Part shown: piece after piece, positions 16,571 through 23,765 of the stretch
Layout of the letters: every line of letters begins with the position of its first letter
How positions within the stretch are numbered: the first letter of the stretch is position 1
Origin: Betaproteobacteria bacterium
GTDB taxonomy: Bacteria; Pseudomonadota; Gammaproteobacteria; Burkholderiales; SG8-41
Direction: 5' to 3'
Length of the DNA: 64,000 nt
NCBI GenBank assembly: GCA_016868035.1
Contig: VGID01000006.1
Location: 38,020 to 102,019 of the forward strand
Notes under the pieces: generated by a model
Seen by the model: only the letters and a program-made list of their open reading frames with translations
What the model was told of the DNA's origin: nothing
Databases searched by the model: none
Made by a program: the position numbers and the translations under genes

Positions 16571-17215
16571 ATGGCGCGGGATCTCCACGAACGCCTGAAA
16601 CATTTCCGCGAGCACACCTTCCCGCGCCACGAGCGGGAATACCGGAAGCTGATGGCGGCGGGCCAGCATCCGGGCACGCTGCTCATCAGCTGCGCGGACT
16701 CCCGGATCCTGCCGCACGTGCTGCTCGAAGCCGAGCCCGGGGAGCTGTTCAGCGTGCGCAATGTCGGCAATCTCGTGCCGCCGTACGATGACAACGCCGG
16801 CTACTCGAGCACGGCGGCCGCGATCGAGTACGCGGTACTCGTCCTTCGCGTGCGTGACATCGTGGTCTGCGGCCACGGTCATTGCGGCGCCATACACGCG
16901 CTCTACCAAGGGGCGCCGAAGGAGGCCCCGCACTTGGCGCAGTGGGTGCGGCTCGCCCGCGAGGGGGCGCTTTCCGGGGCGCCGGACGGGCGAAAAATGC
17001 GCAGCGTCGAGCAGCACTCCGTCGCGCTGCAGGTCGAGCGCCTGTCGCGCTATCCGATGGTGCGCGAGCGCGTAGAGCGCGGGGAACTCGCGATCCACGG
17101 CTGGTATTACGTCATCGAGGATGGCGTCGTGCTGGTTCTTGACGCCGCCCGGCGCGCTTTCGTCGATCCGGCGGGAGAGGTGCCCGCCGAGCCTCTGGCC
17201 CCTGGCGCTCCCTGA
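16571..17215 (+). CDS. Beta-carbonic anhydrase
   Basis: Zinc enzyme interconverting CO2 and bicarbonate (214 aa). The zinc ligands and catalytic dyad are in SCADSR and CGHGHCGA, with FSVRNVGNLVPPY between, all in the usual order for beta-class enzymes. The tail HGWYYVIEDGVVLVLDAA also matches. I chose the ATG at 16571 because the frame upstream lacks family residues. A PyrR-like gene follows after 21 bases on the same strand. Confidence 0.93.
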   Translation: MARDLHERLKHFREHTFPRHEREYRKLMAAGQHPGTLLISCADSRILPHVLLEAEPGELFSVRNVGNLVPPYDDNAGYSSTAAAIEYAVLVLRVRDIVVCGHGHCGAIHALYQGAPKEAPHLAQWVRLAREGALSGAPDGRKMRSVEQHSVALQVERLSRYPMVRERVERGELAIHGWYYVIEDGVVLVLDAARRAFVDPAGEVPAEPLAPGAP

Positions 17216-17236
17216 AGCTGTTGCGGGGGGCGTGCG

Positions 17237-17857
17237 ATGAGCGGAACGCGCGACGAGGGCGGCGCACGGAGCGCGCAGCGTACTGTCCTGTACGACACAA
17301 AGCAGCTCGACGCCGTGATCGGCGCCATGACCCGGCGCGCGGGCGCGCTGCTTGCCGATGCGCCGCGCGTCACCGTCGTGGGCATCCTGCGCCGTGGCGC
17401 GCCGCTTGCCGACCGGGTCGCGACGGGCCTGCGACGCGATGTCGGCACGGCGCCCGTGGAGCGACTCGATCTGGAGATCACGCGCTACGCCGACGACCTC
17501 ACCTTGCTGTACCCCGAAACGCGCTTCGTCGAGAACCCGGCCCACGCCGGGCTCGACCTGGCCGGTGCCCACGTGCTCGTCGTGGATGATGTGGTGTACA
17601 CCGGCCATTCCCTGCTGCGTGCGGTGCAGTATCTGTCCGGAAATAAACCCTCCGTGCTGCGCACTGCGGTGCTGGTCGACCGCAGCACGGGCAAGCTCCC
17701 CGTGCCGGTGGACATCGCGGGTGCGCGGCTCGCGGTCGCGGAGAGCGACATCGTCGAGTGCCACGTGCCACCGTACGATCCCGATTGGGGAATCGTCCTG
17801 GTCGGACGGCGGCACGATGCCCGCGCCGCGCGCCCGAATCGGCCGGATGCAGGGTAG
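17237..17857 (+). CDS. pyrR: PyrR-like phosphoribosyltransferase
   Basis: Type I phosphoribosyltransferase of the PyrR family (uracil phosphoribosyltransferase and, in some bacteria, pyr mRNA attenuator). The PRPP-binding loop VLVVDDVVYTGHSLLRA (about residues 112-128) is diagnostic, with VVGILRRGAPLADRVA upstream and the C-terminal WGIVLVGR. No pyr biosynthetic genes follow, so an RNA-binding regulatory role is uncertain. It probably shares a transcript with the carbonic anhydrase. Confidence 0.82.
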   Translation: MSGTRDEGGARSAQRTVLYDTKQLDAVIGAMTRRAGALLADAPRVTVVGILRRGAPLADRVATGLRRDVGTAPVERLDLEITRYADDLTLLYPETRFVENPAHAGLDLAGAHVLVVDDVVYTGHSLLRAVQYLSGNKPSVLRTAVLVDRSTGKLPVPVDIAGARLAVAESDIVECHVPPYDPDWGIVLVGRRHDARAARPNRPDAG

Positions 17858-17928
17858 CTCGCCGGGCTGGCGGTTTGCGCCGGGACGACGTCGCAGTCCG
17901 GAGCCGGACCGGCCGGGACCGCTGATCT

Positions 17929-18993
17929 TCAGGACCGGAGGTAGCCCGGTGACTCGGGCCACCGTCCCGAGCCTGCTCGCAGCGCGTGGTTGAGCAGCAG
18001 CGCGAAGGTGAACACCACCAGCGCCCCGCCCTGGTGCGCGGCCCCGAGCGCGATGGGCACCGCGAGCAACAGCGTGGCGATACCGAGTGCGATCTGGGCC
18101 GCGAGTGCCGCGAGAAGCAAGTGCGCGAGCAGCTTCACGCGCGCGGGAGCCTCGCTGCGCATGGTCTTCACCCAGAACACCGGAACGAGCAGCGCGAGCG
18201 CCCAGGCGAACAGGCGATGGTTGAACTGCACCGTTGCCATGTTAAAGAAGAAATTCTGGTGCCAGGGCTCGAGCATGAATAGCTCGGGCGGTATCAGGTG
18301 TCCGTTCATGAGCGGGAAAGTGTTGTAGGCATACCCCGCCCGGATGCCGGCCACGAAGCCGCCGGTGAGAACCATCATGCCGACCAGCGCCGTGACGGCC
18401 CATGCGAGCCCCCGCAGCGCGCCGGTCCCGCCGCCCGCCGCGGCGGTTGATCGCGGGAAGAGCAGGCCGAGCGCGATCCACAGCATGGCGGCGTAGATGA
18501 TGAATGCCAGCGTGAGATGCGCGGTCAGCCGGTGCTGGCTTACGCGCGGCTCGTCCACGAGCCCGCTCGCCACCATGTACCAGCCGAGCACTCCCTGCAG
18601 CGCCCCCAGCACGAATACGCCGCCGAGCTTCAGCGCGAGCTTCGTGTCAAAGCGGCGCCGGGCGAGAAAGTAGAGAAAGGGTATCAGGAACGCGAAACCG
18701 ATGACCCGCCCGAGCAGGCGGTGGAAATACTCGAGCCAGAAGATGCCCTTGAATTCCGCGATCGTCATTCCGACGTTGACCTTCTGGTACTCGGGCGTCT
18801 GGCGGTACTTGGCGAGGGCCTCTTCCCACTGCGTATCGGTGAGCGGAGGAATGATGCCGGCGATCGGCTGCCATTCCGTGATCGACAGCCCGGAGCGGGT
18901 GAGGCGCGTGACGCCGCCCAGCACCACGATCGCGAACACCAGCGCGCAGCAGACGAGCAGCCACGCGGCAATGCTTGCTTTTCTTTCACTCAT
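17929..18993 (-). CDS. ctaA: Heme A synthase (COX15/CtaA)
   Basis: Eight-helix membrane enzyme oxidising heme O to heme A. Conserved features are GGVTRLTRSGLSITEWQPIAG near the N-terminus, EYFHRLLGRVIG with a heme-ligand histidine, SQHRLTAHL, QFNHRLFAW and the final AAHQGGALVVF. The 354-aa length is typical of proteobacterial type. It is divergent from the sNOR-like cluster, with two FNR/DNR boxes in the shared 272-base spacer. A second, shorter CtaA-like protein is at 29337-30296. Confidence 0.93.
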   Translation of the reverse strand: MSERKASIAAWLLVCCALVFAIVVLGGVTRLTRSGLSITEWQPIAGIIPPLTDTQWEEALAKYRQTPEYQKVNVGMTIAEFKGIFWLEYFHRLLGRVIGFAFLIPFLYFLARRRFDTKLALKLGGVFVLGALQGVLGWYMVASGLVDEPRVSQHRLTAHLTLAFIIYAAMLWIALGLLFPRSTAAAGGGTGALRGLAWAVTALVGMMVLTGGFVAGIRAGYAYNTFPLMNGHLIPPELFMLEPWHQNFFFNMATVQFNHRLFAWALALLVPVFWVKTMRSEAPARVKLLAHLLLAALAAQIALGIATLLLAVPIALGAAHQGGALVVFTFALLLNHALRAGSGRWPESPGYLRS

Positions 18994-19100
18994 CGCGAAT
19001 TCATATTCTAGCGTCCCGGGCCGCGCACCGCCACGAATGCCCCGGGCGGAAAGGATGCGTGGGTGCGTGCGCAGCGTGCTACGCGATCGTTGCCGCGGAT

Positions 19101-19114
19101 TTGATCTGCGTCAA
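19101..19114. promoter_or_regulatory. FNR/DNR box 1 in ctaA / NO-reductase divergent spacer
   Basis: ttgatctgcgtcaa matches TTGAT-N4-RTCAA. It lies 108 bases before the ctaA start and 151 bases before the small-subunit ATG on the other strand. Confidence 0.7.
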
Positions 19115-19171
19115 TACCAGGCTGCTGGCGGCAGTGCTTCACGAGGCTCCCGCGGTCCGCCTGCCGGGAGC

Positions 19172-19185
19172 TTGATTTACATCAA
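19172..19185. promoter_or_regulatory. FNR/DNR box 2, upstream of sNOR-like cluster
   Basis: ttgatttacatcaa is a perfect TTGAT-N4-ATCAA palindrome (extended by c and g on the flanks), centred 87 bases before the ATG at 19266. Confidence 0.82.
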
Positions 19186-19265
19186 GGGAGCAGAAATTCG
19201 CCTGGGCTAGATTGATTTGCGCGGGAGGCTACCCGAAAAACTTTCCCCGCGTTCAGGAGGCGTTT

Positions 19266-19448
19266 ATGCCAGAAGCCACGCGTAACGTGACGTCGCAGGT
19301 CTCCGACGAGCTCGAGGAGGGCATCCCGGTCATGCAGCATATCCTCGACAACCCCTTCATCCTGCTGTTCCTGGGCGTCGTGGTGCCCACGGTGCTCTAC
19401 GTGATCTGGGGCGTGATGGAGATCATCGGCATCCCGATCGCCAAGTGA
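19266..19448 (+). CDS. Small single-helix subunit of the sNOR/oxidase-like cluster
   Basis: 60-residue protein with a hydrophilic N-terminus (to about residue 28) and one transmembrane helix (PFILLFLGVVVPTVLYVIWGVMEIIGIPIA). A strong Shine-Dalgarno (caggagg) precedes the ATG. It resembles the tiny accessory subunits that sit before ba3-type oxidase genes, and its tight placement (37 bases before the CuA-subunit gene) suggests an assembly or structural subunit. The family could not be named. Confidence 0.75.
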   Translation: MPEATRNVTSQVSDELEEGIPVMQHILDNPFILLFLGVVVPTVLYVIWGVMEIIGIPIAK

Positions 19449-19485
19449 CCGGCGCGCGCGCCGTTTGAGACAAGGAGAATGCACG

Positions 19486-20034
19486 ATGAGCGCAATTCTA
19501 CCTCCGGAGCAGCGTGTCTGGTGGAAGCAGCCGATCGAGCCGATCGAGATCACGTGGATCGTGGTCGCCTTCATCTGGGGCCTGATCATGTTCCTGATGA
19601 TGCCGTACTGGCACGTATTCGGTAAGCAGAACCTCGCCAACGAGGCGTATCGCGCCACCCCGGAAGTGTTTGTCGCCAAGACCCAGGCGATGGTGGACAA
19701 GTACCAGGTGCGCGAGGAGACCGACCAGAAAATCCCGGTGGTGCGGCCGCCCGCCGGTAGCGACGTCTATCTCATCGCACGCCTGTGGCAGTGGTGGCCG
19801 ATGCTCGAGCTGGAGGAGGGACAGAGCTACAAGCTGCACTTGATGTCGCTCGACTGGCTGCACGGGTTCTCGCTGCAACCCGAGAACATCAACATCCAGG
19901 TCCATCCGGGCTACATGCACCTGCTGACGGTGCAGCCGAGCAAGGCCGGAACCTACGCGATCATCTGCAATGAATACTGCGGCATCAATCACCACACGAT
20001 GGTGAGCAGGCTCTACGTGGTGCCGAAGAAATAA
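19486..20034 (+). CDS. norS: CuA-containing subunit II of heme-copper NO reductase/oxidase (NorS-like)
   Basis: Electron-entry subunit anchored by one N-terminal helix (ITWIVVAFIWGLIMFLMM) with a periplasmic cupredoxin domain. The binuclear CuA ligands are visible: H in SLDWLHGF, then C-x3-C-x3-H-x2-M in CNEYCGINHHTM. At 182 aa it is as short as ba3/sNOR subunit II. The order small subunit, subunit II, subunit I, ctaB, SCO resembles the norSY-senC cluster known from Nitrosomonas, hence the symbol. CuA implies electrons come from a cytochrome c or cupredoxin. Confidence 0.82.
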   Translation: MSAILPPEQRVWWKQPIEPIEITWIVVAFIWGLIMFLMMPYWHVFGKQNLANEAYRATPEVFVAKTQAMVDKYQVREETDQKIPVVRPPAGSDVYLIARLWQWWPMLELEEGQSYKLHLMSLDWLHGFSLQPENINIQVHPGYMHLLTVQPSKAGTYAIICNEYCGINHHTMVSRLYVVPKK

Positions 20035-20045
20035 AGGGGGCGATT

Positions 20046-21764
20046 ATGGCAGTCAACCGGATGTTTCGCACCTGCCCGATGACGGGCCTGCGGGTCCACC
20101 AGCCCGCCGAAGCGCTGATCAAGGCCAACGCGGTCGCGGCGGTGGTGTCGCTGCTCGTGGGCGGCGTGCTGGCGCTGCTGGTGACGCTCACGCGCTGGCC
20201 GGCGGTGCACCTGCTGCCCGCCGACTGGTACTACCTGGTGCTCACCGCGCACGGCATCAACATGCTGATTTTCTGGATCATCTTCTTCGAGATCGCGGTG
20301 CTGTATTTCGCGAGTTCCACCCTGCTCGGGTGCCGGCTCGCCGCTCCCCGGCTCGCCTGGTTCGCGTTCCTGCTGATGGTGCTGGGCGCGCTGATCAACA
20401 ACTACGCCGTGTTCCGCGGCGATTCGAGCGTGATGTTCACCTCGTACGCGCCGATGGGGGCGCACCCGACCTTCTATCTCGGCTTGATCGTGTTCGCGGT
20501 GGGTGCGCTGATTGCCTGCTTCGTGTTCTTCGGCACGCTCATCGTCGGCAAGGAAGAGCGCACCTACATCGGTTCGGTGCCGCTGGTCACCTTCGGCGCG
20601 ATCACCGCCGCCATCATCGCAGTGTTCACGATCGCGAGCGGCGCAATCATCCTGATCCCGACCTTCCTCTGGTCGGTGGGGCTCGTGGACCACATCGACT
20701 CGTTGATGTACCGCACCGTCTGGTGGGCCTTCGGCCACTCCTCGCAGCAGATCAACGTGTCGGCGCATGTGGCGATCTGGTATGCGATCGCCGCGATTCT
20801 CTTCGGCGCGAAGCCGATGAGCGAGAAGGTGAGCCGGTTCGCGTTCCTGATGTACATCCTGTTTCTGCAGATCGCGGCCGCGCACCACCTGCTGGTGGAC
20901 CCGGGCCTCACCTCGAACTGGAAGATCCTGAACACCAGCTACGCGTTGTACCTGGCGGTGGTCGCCTCGATGGTGCACGGGCTCACCGTGCCGGGATCGA
21001 TCGAGGTCGCGCAGCGCGCGAAAGGCTACACCAAGGGCCTGTTCGAGTGGCTGCGGAAGGCGCCGTGGGGCAACCCGGTGTTTTCCGGCATGTTCATGTC
21101 GCTGCTGGGCTTCGGTTTCCTCGGCGGCATCTCGGGCGTGATCCTCGGCACCGAGCAGTTGAACATCATCATGCACAATACGATTTACGTGCCCGGCCAC
21201 TTCCACGCCACCGTGGTGCTCGGGACGACGCTCGCGTTCATGGCGGTCACCTATTTCGTGATCCCGGCGATCTTCCGGCGCGAGGTGAGCTTCCCGAAGA
21301 TGGCGCAATGGCAGCCCTACGTCTTCACCCTCGGCATGACGATGGTCTGCTTGTTCATGATGGGGGCGGGCACGCTCGGGGTGCCGCGCCGGCACTGGGA
21401 CATCACCTTCGCGGGCAACCCGCTTGGCTTCGAGTTCCCCGGCATGGCATTCCTGATGATGGGGCTGATGGGGATCGGCGGGGTGCTCGCCGTCGTCGGC
21501 GGCGCGATGTACCTGCTGGTGACGGTGCACTCGGTGTTTCTGGGCAAGAAGATCCAGACGCCCGGATTCGCCCAGGTGCGGGTGGTTGAAGGCGCGGCTC
21601 CCGCGCCGGCGCAACCGGTCAGCGCGGCGCTGCAGGCCCACGGCGGAGTGGGCGCCTGGTCGGCGCCGGGCACGTTCGCGCTGGCGATGGTGTTCCTGAC
21701 TGCGTTCGTGCTCTACTACTTCATCAACTGGAACTACCTCTCGACCGTCTGGCCGTTGAGGTGA
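20046..21764 (+). CDS. norY: Heme-copper catalytic subunit I, sNOR-like (NorY)
   Basis: Twelve-plus-helix heme-copper superfamily subunit (572 aa). All six metal histidines are present: H69 (low-spin heme, AHGINML), H231 (CuB), H280-H281 (CuB), and H385/H387 in PGHFHATVV. The active-site helix reads GHSSQQINV, so the position of the cross-linked tyrosine in oxygen reductases (H+4) is glutamine. Loss of that tyrosine is typical of NO-reducing families, including sNOR. Two upstream FNR/DNR boxes and the nitrogen-oxide setting agree. It was probably called cytochrome c oxidase subunit I by similarity; I infer NO reduction. Confidence 0.8.
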   Translation: MAVNRMFRTCPMTGLRVHQPAEALIKANAVAAVVSLLVGGVLALLVTLTRWPAVHLLPADWYYLVLTAHGINMLIFWIIFFEIAVLYFASSTLLGCRLAAPRLAWFAFLLMVLGALINNYAVFRGDSSVMFTSYAPMGAHPTFYLGLIVFAVGALIACFVFFGTLIVGKEERTYIGSVPLVTFGAITAAIIAVFTIASGAIILIPTFLWSVGLVDHIDSLMYRTVWWAFGHSSQQINVSAHVAIWYAIAAILFGAKPMSEKVSRFAFLMYILFLQIAAAHHLLVDPGLTSNWKILNTSYALYLAVVASMVHGLTVPGSIEVAQRAKGYTKGLFEWLRKAPWGNPVFSGMFMSLLGFGFLGGISGVILGTEQLNIIMHNTIYVPGHFHATVVLGTTLAFMAVTYFVIPAIFRREVSFPKMAQWQPYVFTLGMTMVCLFMMGAGTLGVPRRHWDITFAGNPLGFEFPGMAFLMMGLMGIGGVLAVVGGAMYLLVTVHSVFLGKKIQTPGFAQVRVVEGAAPAPAQPVSAALQAHGGVGAWSAPGTFALAMVFLTAFVLYYFINWNYLSTVWPLR

Positions 21765-21777
21765 GGCGGGGGCCGCG

Positions 21778-22689
21778 ATGAACTCAGGCGCGGTCGCGAT
21801 GCAGCACGTGGCGGGACGGGTGGTGCGCGCGCTGCACCTCTCGTTCGGCCTGTTCAAGCTGCGCATCGGGATCGTGATCGGAATCACCGCCGCGGCCGGG
21901 GCCGCGGTGGCGCCCGGGCCGGCGCCGGCGCTCTGGCAGCTTGCGCTGCTGGTGCTGGCGGTGGTCGGCGCCGCGGCCACGGCCGGCGGGTTCAACCAGT
22001 ACGTCGAACGTGACCTCGACCGGCTGATGCGGCGCACGAATCGAAGGCCGTTCGTGACCGGAGAGATTGCCGCCGATCCGCGTTTTCTCTGGCTGCTGGG
22101 CGCGGTGCTCGTCGGCTCGATCGCGCTGGCGGCGCTCGCCGCAAACCTGCTCGCCGCGGCCTACGTGTTCCTCGGCGCCTTCTTCTACGGCGTCGTCTAT
22201 ACCGTCTGGCTCAAGCGGCGCACCTGGTGGAACATCGTGATCGGCGGGCTCGCCGGCAGCTTTGCGGTGCTGGCGGGAGCCGCTGCCGTCACGCCCTCCG
22301 CGCCCCCGGCGGTGCCGGCAATTCTGGCCGCGGTGCTGTTCCTGTGGACGCCGCCTCACTTCTGGAGCCTCGCGATGCTGTGCCGCGATGACTACGCGCG
22401 CGCGCGCGTGCCGATGCTGCCGGTGGTGATCGGGGACGCGCGCTGCTCGCGCGTGATCCTCGCGCACACGGTGGCGCTGGTCGGGCTCTCGATCGCGCCG
22501 CTCGCGTACGGGATGGGCTTCATCTACGCGGCCGGCGCCATCGCCGGCGGCGTGCTGTTCCTGACGGCCAGCGTGCGGCTTGCGCGGCGGCCGGTGCGTG
22601 AGACCGCCCGCGCCAACTTCCACGCTTCGCTCGCGCAGCTTGCGCTGGTGCTCTCGAGCGCGATCCTCGACCGCGCGATCCTCGGGTAG
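21778..22689 (+). CDS. ctaB: Protoheme IX farnesyltransferase (heme O synthase)
   Basis: UbiA-superfamily prenyltransferase making heme O from protoheme. The two Asp-rich motifs are present as NQYVERDLDRLMRRTNRRP and DDYARARVPMLPVV, with LWTPPHFWSLAM between, all diagnostic of CtaB/COX10. The 303-aa length fits. It lies 13 bases after norY. Its presence with two CtaA homologues suggests that the heme-copper enzymes here carry heme O or A rather than only heme B. Confidence 0.9.
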   Translation: MNSGAVAMQHVAGRVVRALHLSFGLFKLRIGIVIGITAAAGAAVAPGPAPALWQLALLVLAVVGAAATAGGFNQYVERDLDRLMRRTNRRPFVTGEIAADPRFLWLLGAVLVGSIALAALAANLLAAAYVFLGAFFYGVVYTVWLKRRTWWNIVIGGLAGSFAVLAGAAAVTPSAPPAVPAILAAVLFLWTPPHFWSLAMLCRDDYARARVPMLPVVIGDARCSRVILAHTVALVGLSIAPLAYGMGFIYAAGAIAGGVLFLTASVRLARRPVRETARANFHASLAQLALVLSSAILDRAILG

Positions 22690-22694
22690 CCCGC

Positions 22695-23594
22695 ATGATG
22701 GCGTGGCGCGCCCGGTTTCAGCCGCAGCTCCTGCCGCTCGTGCTCGCGATCTCGGCGGGCTTCGGGGCACCGGCGCTCGCCGCCGCGCCCGGTGCGCAGC
22801 CGCTCGTAGCGAGCGCGGCCGCGACCGAGGCGGCCCCGATCCAGGCCGACGCGGCGCCGCAGTCCACGCTTGCCCCGGATGCCGCGCTCAAGGTGAGCCA
22901 GGCTGCCATCGGCCGCAAGCTCGCCGACTACGCGTTTCTCGACCGCCAGGGGCGCCAGGTGAGGCTGGCCGACTATCGCGGCAAGCCCCTGCTTGTGAGC
23001 TTCGTCTACACCGGATGCACCTCGGTATGTCCGCCCACCACCAAACTGCTCGCGCAGGCGATCCAGAAGGCCCGGGGCGCGGTCGGCTCCGACAGCTTCC
23101 GCGTGCTCACCATCGGCTTCCACCTGCCCTACGACTCGCCCGGGGCGATGCGCGATTTTGCGCGGCGCTTCGGCATCGACGCGCTCAACTGGGAGTTCCT
23201 CACGCCGTACGAGGCGCAGCTCGGGGAGCTCGTCGCGGATTTCGGGTTTTCGTACGCGCGCACGGCGTGGGGCTTCGACCACATCACCCAGGTCACGGTC
23301 GTGGACCAGGAAGGAAAGATTTACCGGCAGGTGTACGGAGACGATTATCCGCTCCGGCTGCTCATCGATCCGCTGAAGGAGTTGATCGAGGGCACGCCCG
23401 TGCCGATGAAGAGCCTCGCGGATTTCGTCGAGCGCGTGCGCATCCTCTGCACCGTCTACGATCCCCGCACCAATACCTACCGCTTCAAGACCTCGGTGAT
23501 CGGGGAAGTCATCTCCTTCGCCGCGATCACCATCACCATCGTCTGGTTCATCTGGTTCGAGCGCCGGCGCCGGCGGCAGGTTGGGCGGCGTTGA
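22695..23594 (+). CDS. SCO1/SenC family copper chaperone with C-terminal membrane anchor
   Basis: Thioredoxin-fold copper-insertion protein for CuA sites. A signal peptide is followed by an Ala/Pro-rich linker and the SCO domain, with the copper ligands C-x3-C in CTSVCPPTTK and the distal histidine in GFDHITQV. Unusually it ends in a transmembrane helix (VISFAAITITIVWFIWFE) and a basic tail, giving 299 aa. It starts 5 bases after ctaB and is the last gene of the sNOR-like cluster, consistent with maturing the CuA subunit. Confidence 0.88.
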   Translation: MMAWRARFQPQLLPLVLAISAGFGAPALAAAPGAQPLVASAAATEAAPIQADAAPQSTLAPDAALKVSQAAIGRKLADYAFLDRQGRQVRLADYRGKPLLVSFVYTGCTSVCPPTTKLLAQAIQKARGAVGSDSFRVLTIGFHLPYDSPGAMRDFARRFGIDALNWEFLTPYEAQLGELVADFGFSYARTAWGFDHITQVTVVDQEGKIYRQVYGDDYPLRLLIDPLKELIEGTPVPMKSLADFVERVRILCTVYDPRTNTYRFKTSVIGEVISFAAITITIVWFIWFERRRRRQVGRR

Positions 23595-23670
23595 GCGCCG
23601 GCACGCGCGGCCCGGCGGGTCGCGCCATAGCGGCAACCCCTGAGCGAAAGGGTTTTTCAGCCCGGCGCGA

Positions 23671-23684
23671 TTGATTTGCGTCAA
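23671..23684. promoter_or_regulatory. FNR/DNR box before cytochrome b-flavoprotein fusion
   Basis: ttgatttgcgtcaa matches TTGAT-N4-RTCAA and is centred 88 bases before the GTG at 23766. Confidence 0.78.
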
Positions 23685-23765
23685 GGTGCCGCGGGCACCG
23701 CCACGCTACGATGGGTTCGCACGCCGCTCGATCGTGCGGCGTGAAGAGAAACCCGACCGACGCGC

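Noticed and set aside
20046..21764. Ordinary cytochrome c oxidase subunit I
   Set aside because: The active-site helix has GHSSQQ without the cross-linked tyrosine required for O2 reduction, so the sNOR-like call is preferred.
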